Positions 1 through 9,655 of a stretch of DNA of 64,000 nucleotides are shown in pieces (within the stretch, counting starts at the first letter, position 1; every line of letters begins with the position of its first letter). The stretch comes from Paenibacillus sp. OV219 (GTDB lineage Bacteria > Bacillota > Bacilli > Paenibacillales > Paenibacillaceae), in assembly GCF_900110075.1 (NCBI RefSeq), contig NZ_FOCJ01000006.1:310001-374000 (forward strand), in the 5' to 3' direction. The notes below the pieces were generated by a model. That model was not told the DNA's origin. It did no database searches and worked only from the letters and a program-made list of their open reading frames with translations. The translations under genes and the position numbers were made by a program.

Positions 1-1737
<1,737 letters not shown>

Positions 1738-1775
1738 TCACGCGGGTGACCGCGTACGATAGGAGGCTTTTACTT

Positions 1776-3173
1776 ATGGCAAAGGAAATGCCTGATTTAG
1801 AAGATTATAAATATGGCTTTCGCGACGAGCATAAGGCGATTTTCCAGTCTGGTAAAGGGCTGACGCCTGAGATTGTTCGTACAATCTCGGAAATTAAAGG
1901 CGAGCCGGAATGGATGCTTGAGTTCCGTTTGAAATCGTTGGAGCAATTCTACAAGATGCCGATGCCGAAGTGGGGCGGCAACATGGATGATCTGGATTTC
2001 GATGATATCCAGTACTATGTTCGTCCTTCCGAGAAGCAAGGCAAGACTTGGGAAGAGGTTCCAACTGAAATTAAAGAAACGTTCGACAAGCTCGGTATTC
2101 CTGAAGCGGAGCAGAAGTTCCTCGCAGGTGTATCCGCTCAATACGAATCTGAAGTTGTTTACCACAGCATGCAAGAGGATCTCGAGAAGCAAGGCGTTAT
2201 CTTCACGGATACGGACTCTGCGCTTCGCGATTATCCAGAGCTGTTCAGAGAATACTTCGGAACAATCATCCCGCCAGCGGACAACAAGTTCGCAGCGCTT
2301 AACAGTGCGGTATGGTCCGGGGGCAGCTTCATCTACGTGCCAAAAGGCGTGAAGTGTGAAATTCCGCTGCAAGCTTACTTCCGAATCAACTCCGAGAACA
2401 TGGGTCAATTCGAGCGTACACTGATTATTGCGGACGAAGACAGCTTCGTTCACTATGTAGAAGGCTGTACAGCTCCGATCTATAGCACGAACTCGCTTCA
2501 CAGCGCAGTCGTTGAAATTCTCGTACTGAAGAACGCTCGTTGCCGCTATACAACGATCCAGAACTGGGCGCCGAACATCTACAACCTCGTTACAAAGCGT
2601 GCGGTTGCAGATGAGAACGCGACGATGGAATGGGTTGATGGCAACATCGGTTCGAAGTTGACGATGAAATATCCAGCAGTTGTGCTCAGAGGCCGCGGCG
2701 CGAAAGGTATGGTTCTGTCGATCGCAGTAGCGGGCAAAGGCCAGCACCAAGACGCAGGCGCGAAGATGACGCACCTTGCACCGGATACAACTTCGACAAT
2801 CATATCGAAGTCGATCAGTAAGCACGGTGGTAAAGTAACTTACCGTGGTTTGGCGTCGTTCGGCCGAAATTCCGAAGGCTCCAAAGCGAACATCAAGTGC
2901 GATACGCTCATTCTTGATAATGAGTCGACTTCGGACACAATTCCGTACAACGAAATTATGAACGACAACATTACGCTTGAGCACGAAGCGACCGTATCCA
3001 AGGTATCCGAGGATCAGCTCTTCTACCTGATGAGCCGCGGTCTGAGTGAAGCGGAAGCGACACAAATGATCGTTATGGGCTTCATCGAGCCATTCACGAA
3101 AGAATTGCCGATGGAATATGCGGTTGAGATGAACCGTCTCATCAAGTTCGAAATGGAAGGCTCGATTGGTTAA
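1776..3173 (+). CDS. sufB: SufB, Fe-S cluster assembly scaffold
   Basis: A 465-residue SufB, the beta-helix subunit of the SufBC2D complex that builds Fe-S clusters and delivers them to apoproteins. The sequence has the typical N-terminal helical part ([13 protein letters not shown]), the core segment [17 protein letters not shown] (here [11 protein letters not shown]), and the C-terminal [16 protein letters not shown] motif shared by SufB and SufD. The start is set by AGGAGG nine bases before the ATG. It lies 38 bases after sufU, is the last gene of the operon, and is followed by a strong hairpin terminator at 3344-3397. Confidence 0.95.
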   Translation: MAKEMPDLEDYKYGFRDEHKAIFQSGKGLTPEIVRTISEIKGEPEWMLEFRLKSLEQFYKMPMPKWGGNMDDLDFDDIQYYVRPSEKQGKTWEEVPTEIKETFDKLGIPEAEQKFLAGVSAQYESEVVYHSMQEDLEKQGVIFTDTDSALRDYPELFREYFGTIIPPADNKFAALNSAVWSGGSFIYVPKGVKCEIPLQAYFRINSENMGQFERTLIIADEDSFVHYVEGCTAPIYSTNSLHSAVVEILVLKNARCRYTTIQNWAPNIYNLVTKRAVADENATMEWVDGNIGSKLTMKYPAVVLRGRGAKGMVLSIAVAGKGQHQDAGAKMTHLAPDTTSTIISKSISKHGGKVTYRGLASFGRNSEGSKANIKCDTLILDNESTSDTIPYNEIMNDNITLEHEATVSKVSEDQLFYLMSRGLSEAEATQMIVMGFIEPFTKELPMEYAVEMNRLIKFEMEGSIG

Positions 3174-3213
3174 ACATTTCCGCTGCGCATGTTGGATGTT
3201 CTTACGATCGCTG

Positions 3214-3263
3214 TTGTACTCGGATTCCTTGAACAAGTTTATAAAGTTGGAAACCGAGTACAA
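3214..3263 (+). other. Inverted repeat downstream of sufB
   Basis: Perfect 10-base arms TTGTACTCGG (3214-3223) and CCGAGTACAA (3254-3263), with TCC/GGA continuing the pairing further in, flank a 30-base centre. There is no T tract after it, so it is not a classic terminator. It sits between the sufB stop and the terminator at 3344 and could protect the suf mRNA 3' end; that is inference. Confidence 0.5.
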
Positions 3264-3343
3264 AGGCGTACGCTGACGCTTCTTCAGAATCATTCGACCT
3301 GCTCCGCTCTTGTTTAACCGTAGTGGTAAAAGCAAAAACAAAT

Positions 3344-3397
3344 AACTCCGAACCACGCTGCTCGATGCAGCTTACGGTTCGGAGTTTTGTTTTTTTT
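3344..3397 (+). terminator. Rho-independent terminator of the suf operon
   Basis: Perfect 11-base arms AACTCCGAACC (3344-3354) and GGTTCGGAGTT (3376-3386), with a second small GCTGC/GCAGC stem inside the loop, are followed by a T-rich tail to 3397. It lies 170 bases after sufB. Confidence 0.85.
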
Positions 3398-3421
3398 ATA
3401 ACAAGCAGTTGCGCCAAAATG

Positions 3422-3568
3422 TGTAGCGTGTCCCGACAGGGACGAGAAAGCGAGCACAAGCACGACGTTGAAAAGGAGCTGCAATAAGCAGCTCCTTCCG
3501 CCAAACCTTCCGGGTATCCAGAGGGTTGGTAACCCTTGGGGTCCCCTCCTAGGGGGATTTAGGGGGTA
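3422..3568 (-). repeat. Composite palindromic intergenic repeat, locus 1
   Basis: This block has three parts: a GTCCC-GACA-GGGAC hairpin element with its flank (3422-3465), a perfect hairpin with 10-base arms AAGGAGCTGC/GCAGCTCCTT (3473-3497), and a G-rich element (3506-3568) containing GGGTTGGTAACCC and TAGGGGGATTTAGGGGG. The first and last parts recur at 37067-37323, and the last also at 45087-45151. On the minus strand it directly follows the HD-GYP gene (stop codon at 3576), so that gene's transcript would carry it as a 3' extension. Confidence 0.75.
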
Positions 3569-3575
3569 GTGACTT

Positions 3576-4631
3576 CTATATCGTAATATGTTTTACTTCC
3601 AGATCGCGCTCGATAGACAGGTCGATGAATTGATCCTCGACGCGTATAAGAGGGCGGAAGTAATCCGTTGGATGCGTCATAACAATCGTTCCGGTCTCAC
3701 CGGAGACAAGCTCGACTTGTTTGCCGATGAAATTTGGGATCATATGCTTGATGAATGTGTGCGCCGTGTGTGGATCAAGTTCACTGAAGCTCATTCGATG
3801 CAGCTCTCTCAAGACGATCAATAAGTCGCGTTTCTTTTGGTATACACGTGAAGAGATCATGGCGCTATACACATCGGCTACGGCAACGATTTTGGCTACC
3901 GGATCCATCTGCTCGCCTGCTAATCGATTCGGATAACCGGTTCCGTCTATTCGTTCGTGATGCTGCAACGCAACCGTTGAGGCTATCGATTCGCCAAACG
4001 ATTCGATAATGATTTTGTGTCCGTACACGGTATGCTTCTTAATCATTTCGAATTCGTCATTGGACAGCTTGGATGGCTTGTTCAGGATATCGTCGGTAAT
4101 TTGACATTTGCCGATATCATGAAGGAACCCGGCTTGTCCAATCTTCACCGTTTCTTTCTCATCATATCCAAGCCAACCCGCTAAGTAGTAGGATAACATG
4201 CCAACCTGCACGGAGTGCTGATACGTATAATCGTCCTTTGTATTAAGCAATAGCAGCATCGATACAACATCGCGTTCGAGCTTGAACGTATCGACCAAGG
4301 GCTGGAACATTTGATCGACGTCGTCTTCATTGATTACGCCATTCTGATAGGCGTCGAGAAACAGCTGTTCACATCCGTTAACCGCATCCTGATAGATCGG
4401 CGTTACGGTCGGCAGCCACTTCGGACTGAGCCCGCTTTCAATAGTTCGAATGGAAACTTCCGTAAATAACCTCGTATCAATATCAACATAATCTATGTGA
4501 TGCTGAATTAGCTTGGAAATTTCTTTCATTTGCAGGCTTGTGCCGCTAGAAAGCACGTGAAGCCCATAAGAGTTGAAAATGTCGGTGCTTAGGATGTCTC
4601 CCTCTTTAAGCTCGGTCACATGAATTCTCAT
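3576..4631 (-). CDS. HD-GYP domain phosphodiesterase (c-di-GMP), copy 1
   Basis: A 351-residue protein with an N-terminal domain (about 1-125) like those paired with Bacillus-type HD-GYP domains and a C-terminal HD-GYP domain (about 130-320). Catalytic signatures are intact: the HDIGK metal motif (His171-Asp172), HTVYGHKII, and HHERIDGTGYPNRL carrying the GYP signature. The family hydrolyses cyclic di-GMP in the cytoplasm. I begin at the ATG reading MRIHVTELKEGD because GAGGTGG precedes it closely and related proteins start this way. A sigma-A-like promoter lies at 4678-4706. A second HD-GYP gene of similar layout is at 9656. No membrane or sensor domain is visible, so the signal sensed is unknown. 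Confidence 0.9.
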   Translation of the reverse strand: MRIHVTELKEGDILSTDIFNSYGLHVLSSGTSLQMKEISKLIQHHIDYVDIDTRLFTEVSIRTIESGLSPKWLPTVTPIYQDAVNGCEQLFLDAYQNGVINEDDVDQMFQPLVDTFKLERDVVSMLLLLNTKDDYTYQHSVQVGMLSYYLAGWLGYDEKETVKIGQAGFLHDIGKCQITDDILNKPSKLSNDEFEMIKKHTVYGHKIIIESFGESIASTVALQHHERIDGTGYPNRLAGEQMDPVAKIVAVADVYSAMISSRVYQKKRDLLIVLRELHRMSFSELDPHTAHTFIKHMIPNFIGKQVELVSGETGTIVMTHPTDYFRPLIRVEDQFIDLSIERDLEVKHITI

Positions 4632-4677
4632 AATCCACCTCGAATGGCACATCAAATATGAAGGAAATGATAAGACC

Positions 4678-4706
4678 ATGGTAGCAATAAAATGGAAAAA
4701 TGGCAA
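4678..4706 (-). promoter_or_regulatory. Sigma-A-like promoter for the HD-GYP gene
   Basis: On the minus strand TTGCCA (4701-4706) and TACCAT (4678-4683) are 17 bases apart, and a TG precedes the -10 as in extended -10 promoters. It is 47 bases upstream of the ATG at 4631. Confidence 0.5.
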
Positions 4707-4718
4707 TAAGAGTGTAAA

Positions 4719-4767
4719 AGAAGCAGTGCTCCAGACGCAAAATCGCGACCATAGCACTGCTTTTTGA
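4719..4767 (-). terminator. Hairpin terminator after moaD-moaE
   Basis: Arms AAGCAGTGCT (4721-4730) and AGCACTGCTT (4753-4762) are perfect 10-base complements. Reading the minus strand, CTTTT follows the stem; on the plus strand TTTTT follows. It begins six bases after the fusion gene's stop codon. Confidence 0.7.
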
Positions 4768-4772
4768 TAAGA

Positions 4773-5510
4773 CTAAAGTTGCGGTGTTGTCGGGTTCCAG
4801 GGGCCCTGCTGATGGCCTTTCCATTCGGAACCGTCTTCCCATATTTCTTTCTTCCAGATGGGGACGATCTGTTTAAGTCTCTCGATCGCATAGCGGCTTG
4901 CTTCATAACAGGCGTCACGATGAGGCGCTGATACTGCTATGACGACGCTGATCTCGGCAATATCGACAAGTCCAATCCGGTGCGCAATGGCACATAATGC
5001 ACCAGGCCAGCGCTCCGTAATCTCAGAGCCGATCTGTTCGAGTGTTTTCACCGCCATCGGGACATAGGCTTCGTATTCAAGGCGTACGGTGCGGGCACCG
5101 TGTGTCCATTCGCGTGTCGTGCCGGTAAACGTTAGCGCCGCTCCATTGTTAGGTACAATGACGAGCGCAGTGACCGCATCGACAGACAATGGCTCGGCTG
5201 TAACCACATATTTGGGTTGTTCAGCAGTAGAAGCGGCTAGGTCGATTATCTGCTCTTCGCCCCCCGATACTGGAGGAAGCAATGCAAGCTCATCTTCTAC
5301 TTGAATCGTTTGGTCATCTACCGCATAGGCTTGATTACACGCCATAAACGAGACGGATAGAAGTGAAGCGTGAGCAGGGTAGCGGCTCATAAACTCTTGC
5401 TTCAGCTCGAGTACCGTGAGTGTAGCTTTCTCAAGGGTTAAAGAAAGTGTAGCTTGGCCGAAACGCTCGGATAATCCAGCAAACAGATGTATATTCCAAT
5501 TTACAGACAT
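4773..5510 (-). CDS. MoaD-MoaE fusion, molybdopterin synthase
   Basis: A 245-residue protein that joins both molybdopterin synthase subunits. Residues 1-84 are a MoaD ubiquitin-like domain ending in LLPPVSGG (Gly83-Gly84); residues from about 104 are MoaE, with GTTREWTHGA, RLEYEAYVPMA, IAHRIGLVDIAE and VPIWKKEIWEDGSEW. The enzyme puts two sulfurs into precursor Z to give molybdopterin. In separate MoaD the Gly-Gly must be the free C terminus to be adenylated and thiocarboxylated; here it is internal, followed by a linker of about 20 residues, so cleavage after Gly84 or another solution is needed. GAGAGG precedes the ATG. It is divergent from moaA. No moaB, moaC, moeA or mobA is in the window. 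Confidence 0.9.
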   Translation of the reverse strand: MSVNWNIHLFAGLSERFGQATLSLTLEKATLTVLELKQEFMSRYPAHASLLSVSFMACNQAYAVDDQTIQVEDELALLPPVSGGEEQIIDLAASTAEQPKYVVTAEPLSVDAVTALVIVPNNGAALTFTGTTREWTHGARTVRLEYEAYVPMAVKTLEQIGSEITERWPGALCAIAHRIGLVDIAEISVVIAVSAPHRDACYEASRYAIERLKQIVPIWKKEIWEDGSEWKGHQQGPWNPTTPQL

Positions 5511-5632
5511 GTTGTTTATCCTCTCGGATCTTAATGTTAATGGTCTCCATAGCATACCATAATGGGTTTAAAAATGTTATGCTAGAGTATAGAGACTTTA
5601 GCACTTTGATGGCATGGAAAGGAGTGAGGGCT

Positions 5633-6634
5633 ATGGCTGCATTAACGGATCGTTTTGGGCGTGTGCACGATTATTTGCGCATCTCAGTGACCGATCGGTG
5701 CAATTTGCGCTGTCTGTACTGTATGCCTGAGGAAGGCATGAAATTCGAGCCTGCGGAAAACTTACTCAGCTACGACCAAATTACAGAAATCGTTCGCGTT
5801 GGAGCTAAGCTAGGGATTGCCAAGCTGCGGATTACTGGAGGAGAGCCGCTTGTGCGTCCGGGCTTGGCGGAATTAATCGGCCAGCTCTCAAGCATTCCCG
5901 GCATTCGGGATATTTCACTAACAACAAACGGGGTACTGCTTGCGGACCAAGCGGAGGCATTGCGAGCTGCAGGCCTCAATCGAGTCAATATTAGCCTCGA
6001 TACGCTGGATCCAGCACGTTTCAAGTTTATTGCGCGCCGTGGTGATCTGCACCGAGTGATGCAGGGCATTGAAGCGGCTGCAAAAGTTGGCTTCGCGCCG
6101 ATCAAACTAAACTGTGTGCTGTTAAAAGGCGTCAACGAGGACGAAATCGCCTCATTCCTCAAGATGGCTGCCGAGCAGCCGCTTCATGTACGGTTTATCG
6201 AATACATGCCAATTGGTCATGCGGATGACAATTGGCGCAATCATTATTTGCCGCTGTCGCGAGTCCTTGAGATTGCAAGCGAGATTGGTCTCAGCGTAGA
6301 GCGAATCAGTGAGATCCTAGGCAACGGTCCTTCCGAGGACTATCGAATTGCAGGCGGTAAAGGGACTTTTGGTCTCATTCATCCAATCAGCGACCAGTTC
6401 TGCAAACGATGCAACAGGCTTCGCTTGACGGCTGACGGCAGCATCAAGCCATGTCTCTATTGGGTCGATGAGTTGAATGTAAAGCCGGCGCTAGGCAACC
6501 CTGATGAGCTTGAGAAGGTGTTCCTGCGTGCGATGGATATTAAGCCGCTCAATCATGAGATGGCGGAGAAGCTGGCAGGCGATGCTCAGAGCCATGAGCC
6601 AACGACGCGGCGCATGTCCCAGATCGGCGGCTAA
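5633..6634 (+). CDS. moaA: MoaA, GTP 3',8-cyclase
   Basis: A 333-residue radical SAM enzyme that starts molybdenum cofactor synthesis by rearranging GTP to the cyclic precursor used by MoaC. The N-terminal cluster motif CNLRCLYC (Cys23, Cys27, Cys30), the second cluster cysteines 257, 260 and 274 (FCKRCNRLRL and KPCLYW), and the C-terminal Gly-Gly required for activity are all present. The ATG is chosen from AAAGGAGTGAGGG just upstream. Divergent from moaD-moaE across about 120 bases. The next two genes follow at 39 and 23 bases and may be co-transcribed. Confidence 0.95.
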   Translation: MAALTDRFGRVHDYLRISVTDRCNLRCLYCMPEEGMKFEPAENLLSYDQITEIVRVGAKLGIAKLRITGGEPLVRPGLAELIGQLSSIPGIRDISLTTNGVLLADQAEALRAAGLNRVNISLDTLDPARFKFIARRGDLHRVMQGIEAAAKVGFAPIKLNCVLLKGVNEDEIASFLKMAAEQPLHVRFIEYMPIGHADDNWRNHYLPLSRVLEIASEIGLSVERISEILGNGPSEDYRIAGGKGTFGLIHPISDQFCKRCNRLRLTADGSIKPCLYWVDELNVKPALGNPDELEKVFLRAMDIKPLNHEMAEKLAGDAQSHEPTTRRMSQIGG

Positions 6635-6673
6635 CTGCGAGTAATCGTATTTGAAAAGAAGCGAGGGATTGCC

Positions 6674-7156
6674 ATGACGGAGCAAGCAGAGACGAAGAAG
6701 ATTTCAATCGCATATATCGGGCAGGAAGCGATTGCTGTAACTCCGGAGGACATGGCCTCACTTGCAGGCCGTGTCTTCCCTTTGTCAGAGCGGGTTATAG
6801 GCGGTACTGGGGAAGCGTTTGACTTCGCGGAATGGCTCAGCGCGTTCCGCAGCGGGCAAGGCGTGGCTGAAGATGCACCATTGCCGACGCATCTGAAAGT
6901 GGAAGCCGTCGATACGTTCGAGGCGCTTATTCCATGGGAGCAGCTGAAGGATGCAGCGGTTCAGTTCGCAGTAGATGGCGCGCCGCTGCCAAAAGGCGGT
7001 CCAGTACGGCTGTATGTGCCGAATGGTTCCAGTGAATGCTTAAATGTAAAAAGCGTCATTGTCTTCCGATTGCTGCATGATGAAGGTAATCGTGGCGAAG
7101 CCTCATACGGCTTTAAATCTACATTTACACCAGATGAAATGCGAATGAAGCGATAG
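6674..7156 (+). CDS. Uncharacterised protein next to moaA
   Basis: A 160-residue soluble protein that I do not recognise with certainty. It has no signal peptide or membrane segment. The segment DGAPLPKGGPVRLYVPNG followed by LNVKSVIVFRLL resembles the end of the sulfite-oxidase-type molybdopterin-binding fold, where a GGPVRLxxP strand and a KSVKWL-like strand occur. The protein is shorter than that domain and I see no conserved ligand cysteine; the only cysteine is in SSECLNV. Position directly after moaA supports a Moco link but does not prove it. Start is the ATG at 6674 after GCGAGGG. A degenerate or truncated Moco-domain protein is my best guess. Confidence 0.55.
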   Translation: MTEQAETKKISIAYIGQEAIAVTPEDMASLAGRVFPLSERVIGGTGEAFDFAEWLSAFRSGQGVAEDAPLPTHLKVEAVDTFEALIPWEQLKDAAVQFAVDGAPLPKGGPVRLYVPNGSSECLNVKSVIVFRLLHDEGNRGEASYGFKSTFTPDEMRMKR

Positions 7157-7179
7157 TCCCTTATAAGCGGGAGGCCAGC

Positions 7180-8622
7180 ATGAACGAATTAGCAACGAAT
7201 GCGCCAGACGTCGTGCTGCTTCATAGCAACGACATTCACAGCCGCTTGGAGCAGGCCGCCAGGATGGCCGCGTATATAGAAGAAATACGGAGCTCTCATG
7301 GAGCCGAGCATGTGCTCACCTTGGATATCGGGGATCACATGGACCGGATGCGGGTTGAAACGGAAGCAAGCGATGGTCTTGCGAATATTGCGTTATTGAA
7401 TGATGCCGGCTACGATGCCGTTACAATTGGCAACAACGAAGGGCTAACGTTTACACAGGAGCAGTTGGATGAAGCGTTTGGCAAGCATGCCCGATTTCAA
7501 ACGGTGTGCGCGAACTTCTTCAATGCGGATACGAAGCAGCGACCTTCGTGGATGAGGCCCTCTACCATAATCAACAAGGCAGGGATACGCTTCGGTTTAA
7601 TTGGTGTGTCCGCAGCATTCGTAGATTTCTATGGTCTGCTCGGCTGGGTTGTTACTGATCCGCTTCATGAAGTCGCTGAGCAAGTGAAGCAGCTCCGCTC
7701 TCATGTAGATGTGCTAATTATCATGTCGCATCTCGGGATTACGCTTGACCGGCGGATGGCGCAGGAGATCCCCGGCATTGATTTAATATTAGGCGGTCAC
7801 ACGCATCATCTGCTTGAAGAGGCGGAAGTGATTGGATCTACGCATGTGTGTGCTGCCGGGAAGTTCGGCGAGTATATGGGACGTGTCGATATTTGGTTCG
7901 ATTCTGCCCTGAAGCGGCCAAGGTTCAAAGCAGTTTGTACATCGATGGAAGCACGCGCCTTGCAGCTAGAGGCGACAGCTATTATTGGTGGTTTCAAGGC
8001 GGAAGGCGAACGCCGTCTTAGCCGGATCGTCGCCGTGCTGGACGCGCCGCTGGCGCTCACGCCAGAGCGGGAGTCGCCGCTTGGTAATTTGCTCGCTGCG
8101 GGCCTAAGGCGCTGGACGAAAGCCGATATCGGCATCGTCAACGCGGGGCAGCTGCTCCGCGGCCTCGCAGCAGGCGAAGTGACAGCAGGCGACTTGCACG
8201 CGCTGTGCCCGTCGCCGATTAATCCGTGCCGGATGCAGCTGAGTGGTACGATGATCCGCCTGTCGCTCGAAGAAGCGTTGCTGCCGGAGTATATCGACAA
8301 GCCGATTCGCGGCTTTGGCTTCCGCGGGCTTGTCCTCGGCACTCTTGCTGTAGACGGATTGACGATCGAGTATATGCCGGACAATCCGGCGTTTAATAAA
8401 ATCGTTACGGTCCTCGTGAACGGAGAACCGTTACTGGAAGATAAGCTGTATGTCGTCGGAACGATCGACATGTTCACGTTCGGCATCGGCTATGAGAAGA
8501 TGAAGAATGGGCTGGATATCGCCTATTACTTGCCGGAGTTTATTAGGGGCGTATTAGAGGAAGAGCTTCAAGATACAGAAGCAATTGCCGATAGCCGCCG
8601 TACACGCTGGCAATCAGTATAA
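7180..8622 (+). CDS. yunD: YunD-type metallophosphoesterase/5'-nucleotidase-like protein
   Basis: A 480-residue two-domain protein of the UshA/5'-nucleotidase superfamily. The N-terminal metallophosphatase domain shows the dimetal motifs HSNDIHSRL, DIGDHMDRM, GNNEGL, MSHLG and GGHTHH; the C-terminal half is the nucleotide-binding 5_nucleotid_C domain. Unlike secreted UshA it has no signal peptide, matching cytoplasmic YunD of B. subtilis. In family members GNHE usually takes the place of GNNE here, a substitution at a histidine that normally helps transition-state binding. GGGAGG precedes the ATG by five bases. It lies 23 bases after the preceding gene. The natural substrate is not established. 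Confidence 0.8.
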   Translation: MNELATNAPDVVLLHSNDIHSRLEQAARMAAYIEEIRSSHGAEHVLTLDIGDHMDRMRVETEASDGLANIALLNDAGYDAVTIGNNEGLTFTQEQLDEAFGKHARFQTVCANFFNADTKQRPSWMRPSTIINKAGIRFGLIGVSAAFVDFYGLLGWVVTDPLHEVAEQVKQLRSHVDVLIIMSHLGITLDRRMAQEIPGIDLILGGHTHHLLEEAEVIGSTHVCAAGKFGEYMGRVDIWFDSALKRPRFKAVCTSMEARALQLEATAIIGGFKAEGERRLSRIVAVLDAPLALTPERESPLGNLLAAGLRRWTKADIGIVNAGQLLRGLAAGEVTAGDLHALCPSPINPCRMQLSGTMIRLSLEEALLPEYIDKPIRGFGFRGLVLGTLAVDGLTIEYMPDNPAFNKIVTVLVNGEPLLEDKLYVVGTIDMFTFGIGYEKMKNGLDIAYYLPEFIRGVLEEELQDTEAIADSRRTRWQSV

Positions 8623-8673
8623 ATTTAAAGGGTTAACGTAAGATTGATATTGTTTCAGATGCAGGAGGATCTT

Positions 8674-9525
8674 ATGGAAAACATTATTCATGCGGTTATT
8701 TTAGGAATTGTAGAAGGCTTGACAGAGTTTCTGCCGGTTTCTTCATCCGGGCATATGATCTTAACGAACAAGCTGCTTGACATTGCTTCGGACGATCAAG
8801 CGATCGTTACTTTCGAGATTGTCATTCAGCTCGGCGCGATACTAGCAATGGCTATCGTTTACTGGAACCGGATTCTTGATCTATTCGGCCTTTCGCGCAA
8901 GCAGCAGTCTCTTGGCACGCTGTCTGCTGGACGTAGCGCATTAAAGCGCCGCAAGTTGAATCTTATTCACGTAGCGCTCGGTATCGTTCCGGCAATGGGG
9001 CTCGCTCTATTACTGAAAGACATCATTAAAGGCGAAGGCTTTAACCAGGCGCCGGTGCTCTTCTCACTCGTAGTTGGCGGTATCTATATGATCGTAGCGG
9101 AATGGCTGAATCGAACACGCCGAGTGAAAGTCGTTGCTGAGACGATGGACGATATTTCCTATAAACAGGCATTCATGATCGGACTGCTGCAATGCTTGTC
9201 TCTCTGGCCGGGCTTCTCCCGTTCGGGTTCAACGATCGCAGGGGGGATGCTGACAGGAACAAGCTATAAAGCGGCTGCGGACTTCTCCTTCCTGATGGCG
9301 ATACCTATTATGGTCGCTGCGACAGGATACGAAATGCTTGATAACTACAAATACATTGAAGGCGACAACCTAATGTTCTTCATCGTCGGCTTCCTCGTTT
9401 CGTTCGTAGTAGCATGGCTCGTCATTATATTGTTCCTGCGCTTCATTCAGAAGATCAAGCTCACTCATTTTGCTATCTATCGCTTCATTCTCGCGGCGTT
9501 GTTCTGGATTTTCGTCATGAGATGA
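8674..9525 (+). CDS. uppP: UppP (BacA), undecaprenyl-diphosphatase
   Basis: A 283-residue integral membrane phosphatase that converts undecaprenyl diphosphate to the monophosphate, recycling the lipid carrier for cell-wall synthesis. The two signature segments are present: EGLTEFLPVSSSGHMIL near residue 14 and PGFSRSGST near residue 180, which form the active site; about eight hydrophobic helices can be read. The start is set by AGGAGG six bases before ATG. It is 51 bases after yunD and may share its transcript. The family contributes to bacitracin resistance. Confidence 0.95.
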   Translation: MENIIHAVILGIVEGLTEFLPVSSSGHMILTNKLLDIASDDQAIVTFEIVIQLGAILAMAIVYWNRILDLFGLSRKQQSLGTLSAGRSALKRRKLNLIHVALGIVPAMGLALLLKDIIKGEGFNQAPVLFSLVVGGIYMIVAEWLNRTRRVKVVAETMDDISYKQAFMIGLLQCLSLWPGFSRSGSTIAGGMLTGTSYKAAADFSFLMAIPIMVAATGYEMLDNYKYIEGDNLMFFIVGFLVSFVVAWLVIILFLRFIQKIKLTHFAIYRFILAALFWIFVMR

Positions 9526-9565
9526 GAAAAATAACAGGTATTGTCGATGTTTGACGAATCTGTTG

Positions 9566-9594
9566 TTGCTCTTTTCCCATAAATCCCTTACATT
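9566..9594 (+). promoter_or_regulatory. Candidate sigma-A promoter, HD-GYP copy 2
   Basis: TTGCTC (9566-9571) and TACATT (9589-9594) have a 17-base spacer and lie 62 bases before the ATG. Both hexamers match the consensus at four of six positions, so this is only a candidate. Confidence 0.35.
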
Positions 9595-9655
9595 AAACTT
9601 ACGAGGATTATGCTCGAAATTACCAATTAATGGATGCAAGGCAGGGGTCGATACG

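Noticed and set aside
1797-3356. A long open frame on the minus strand opposite sufB
   Set aside because: It is the mirror of a highly biased coding sequence. SufB on the plus strand has the ribosome site and family motifs.
3174-3575. Gene between sufB and the HD-GYP gene
   Set aside because: The open frames lack motifs and are interrupted by hairpins and the repeat; the region is structural.
4773-5510. moaD and moaE joined by a sequencing error
   Set aside because: The linker is in frame and no extra start with a ribosome site occurs between the domains; such fusions are known in other bacteria.
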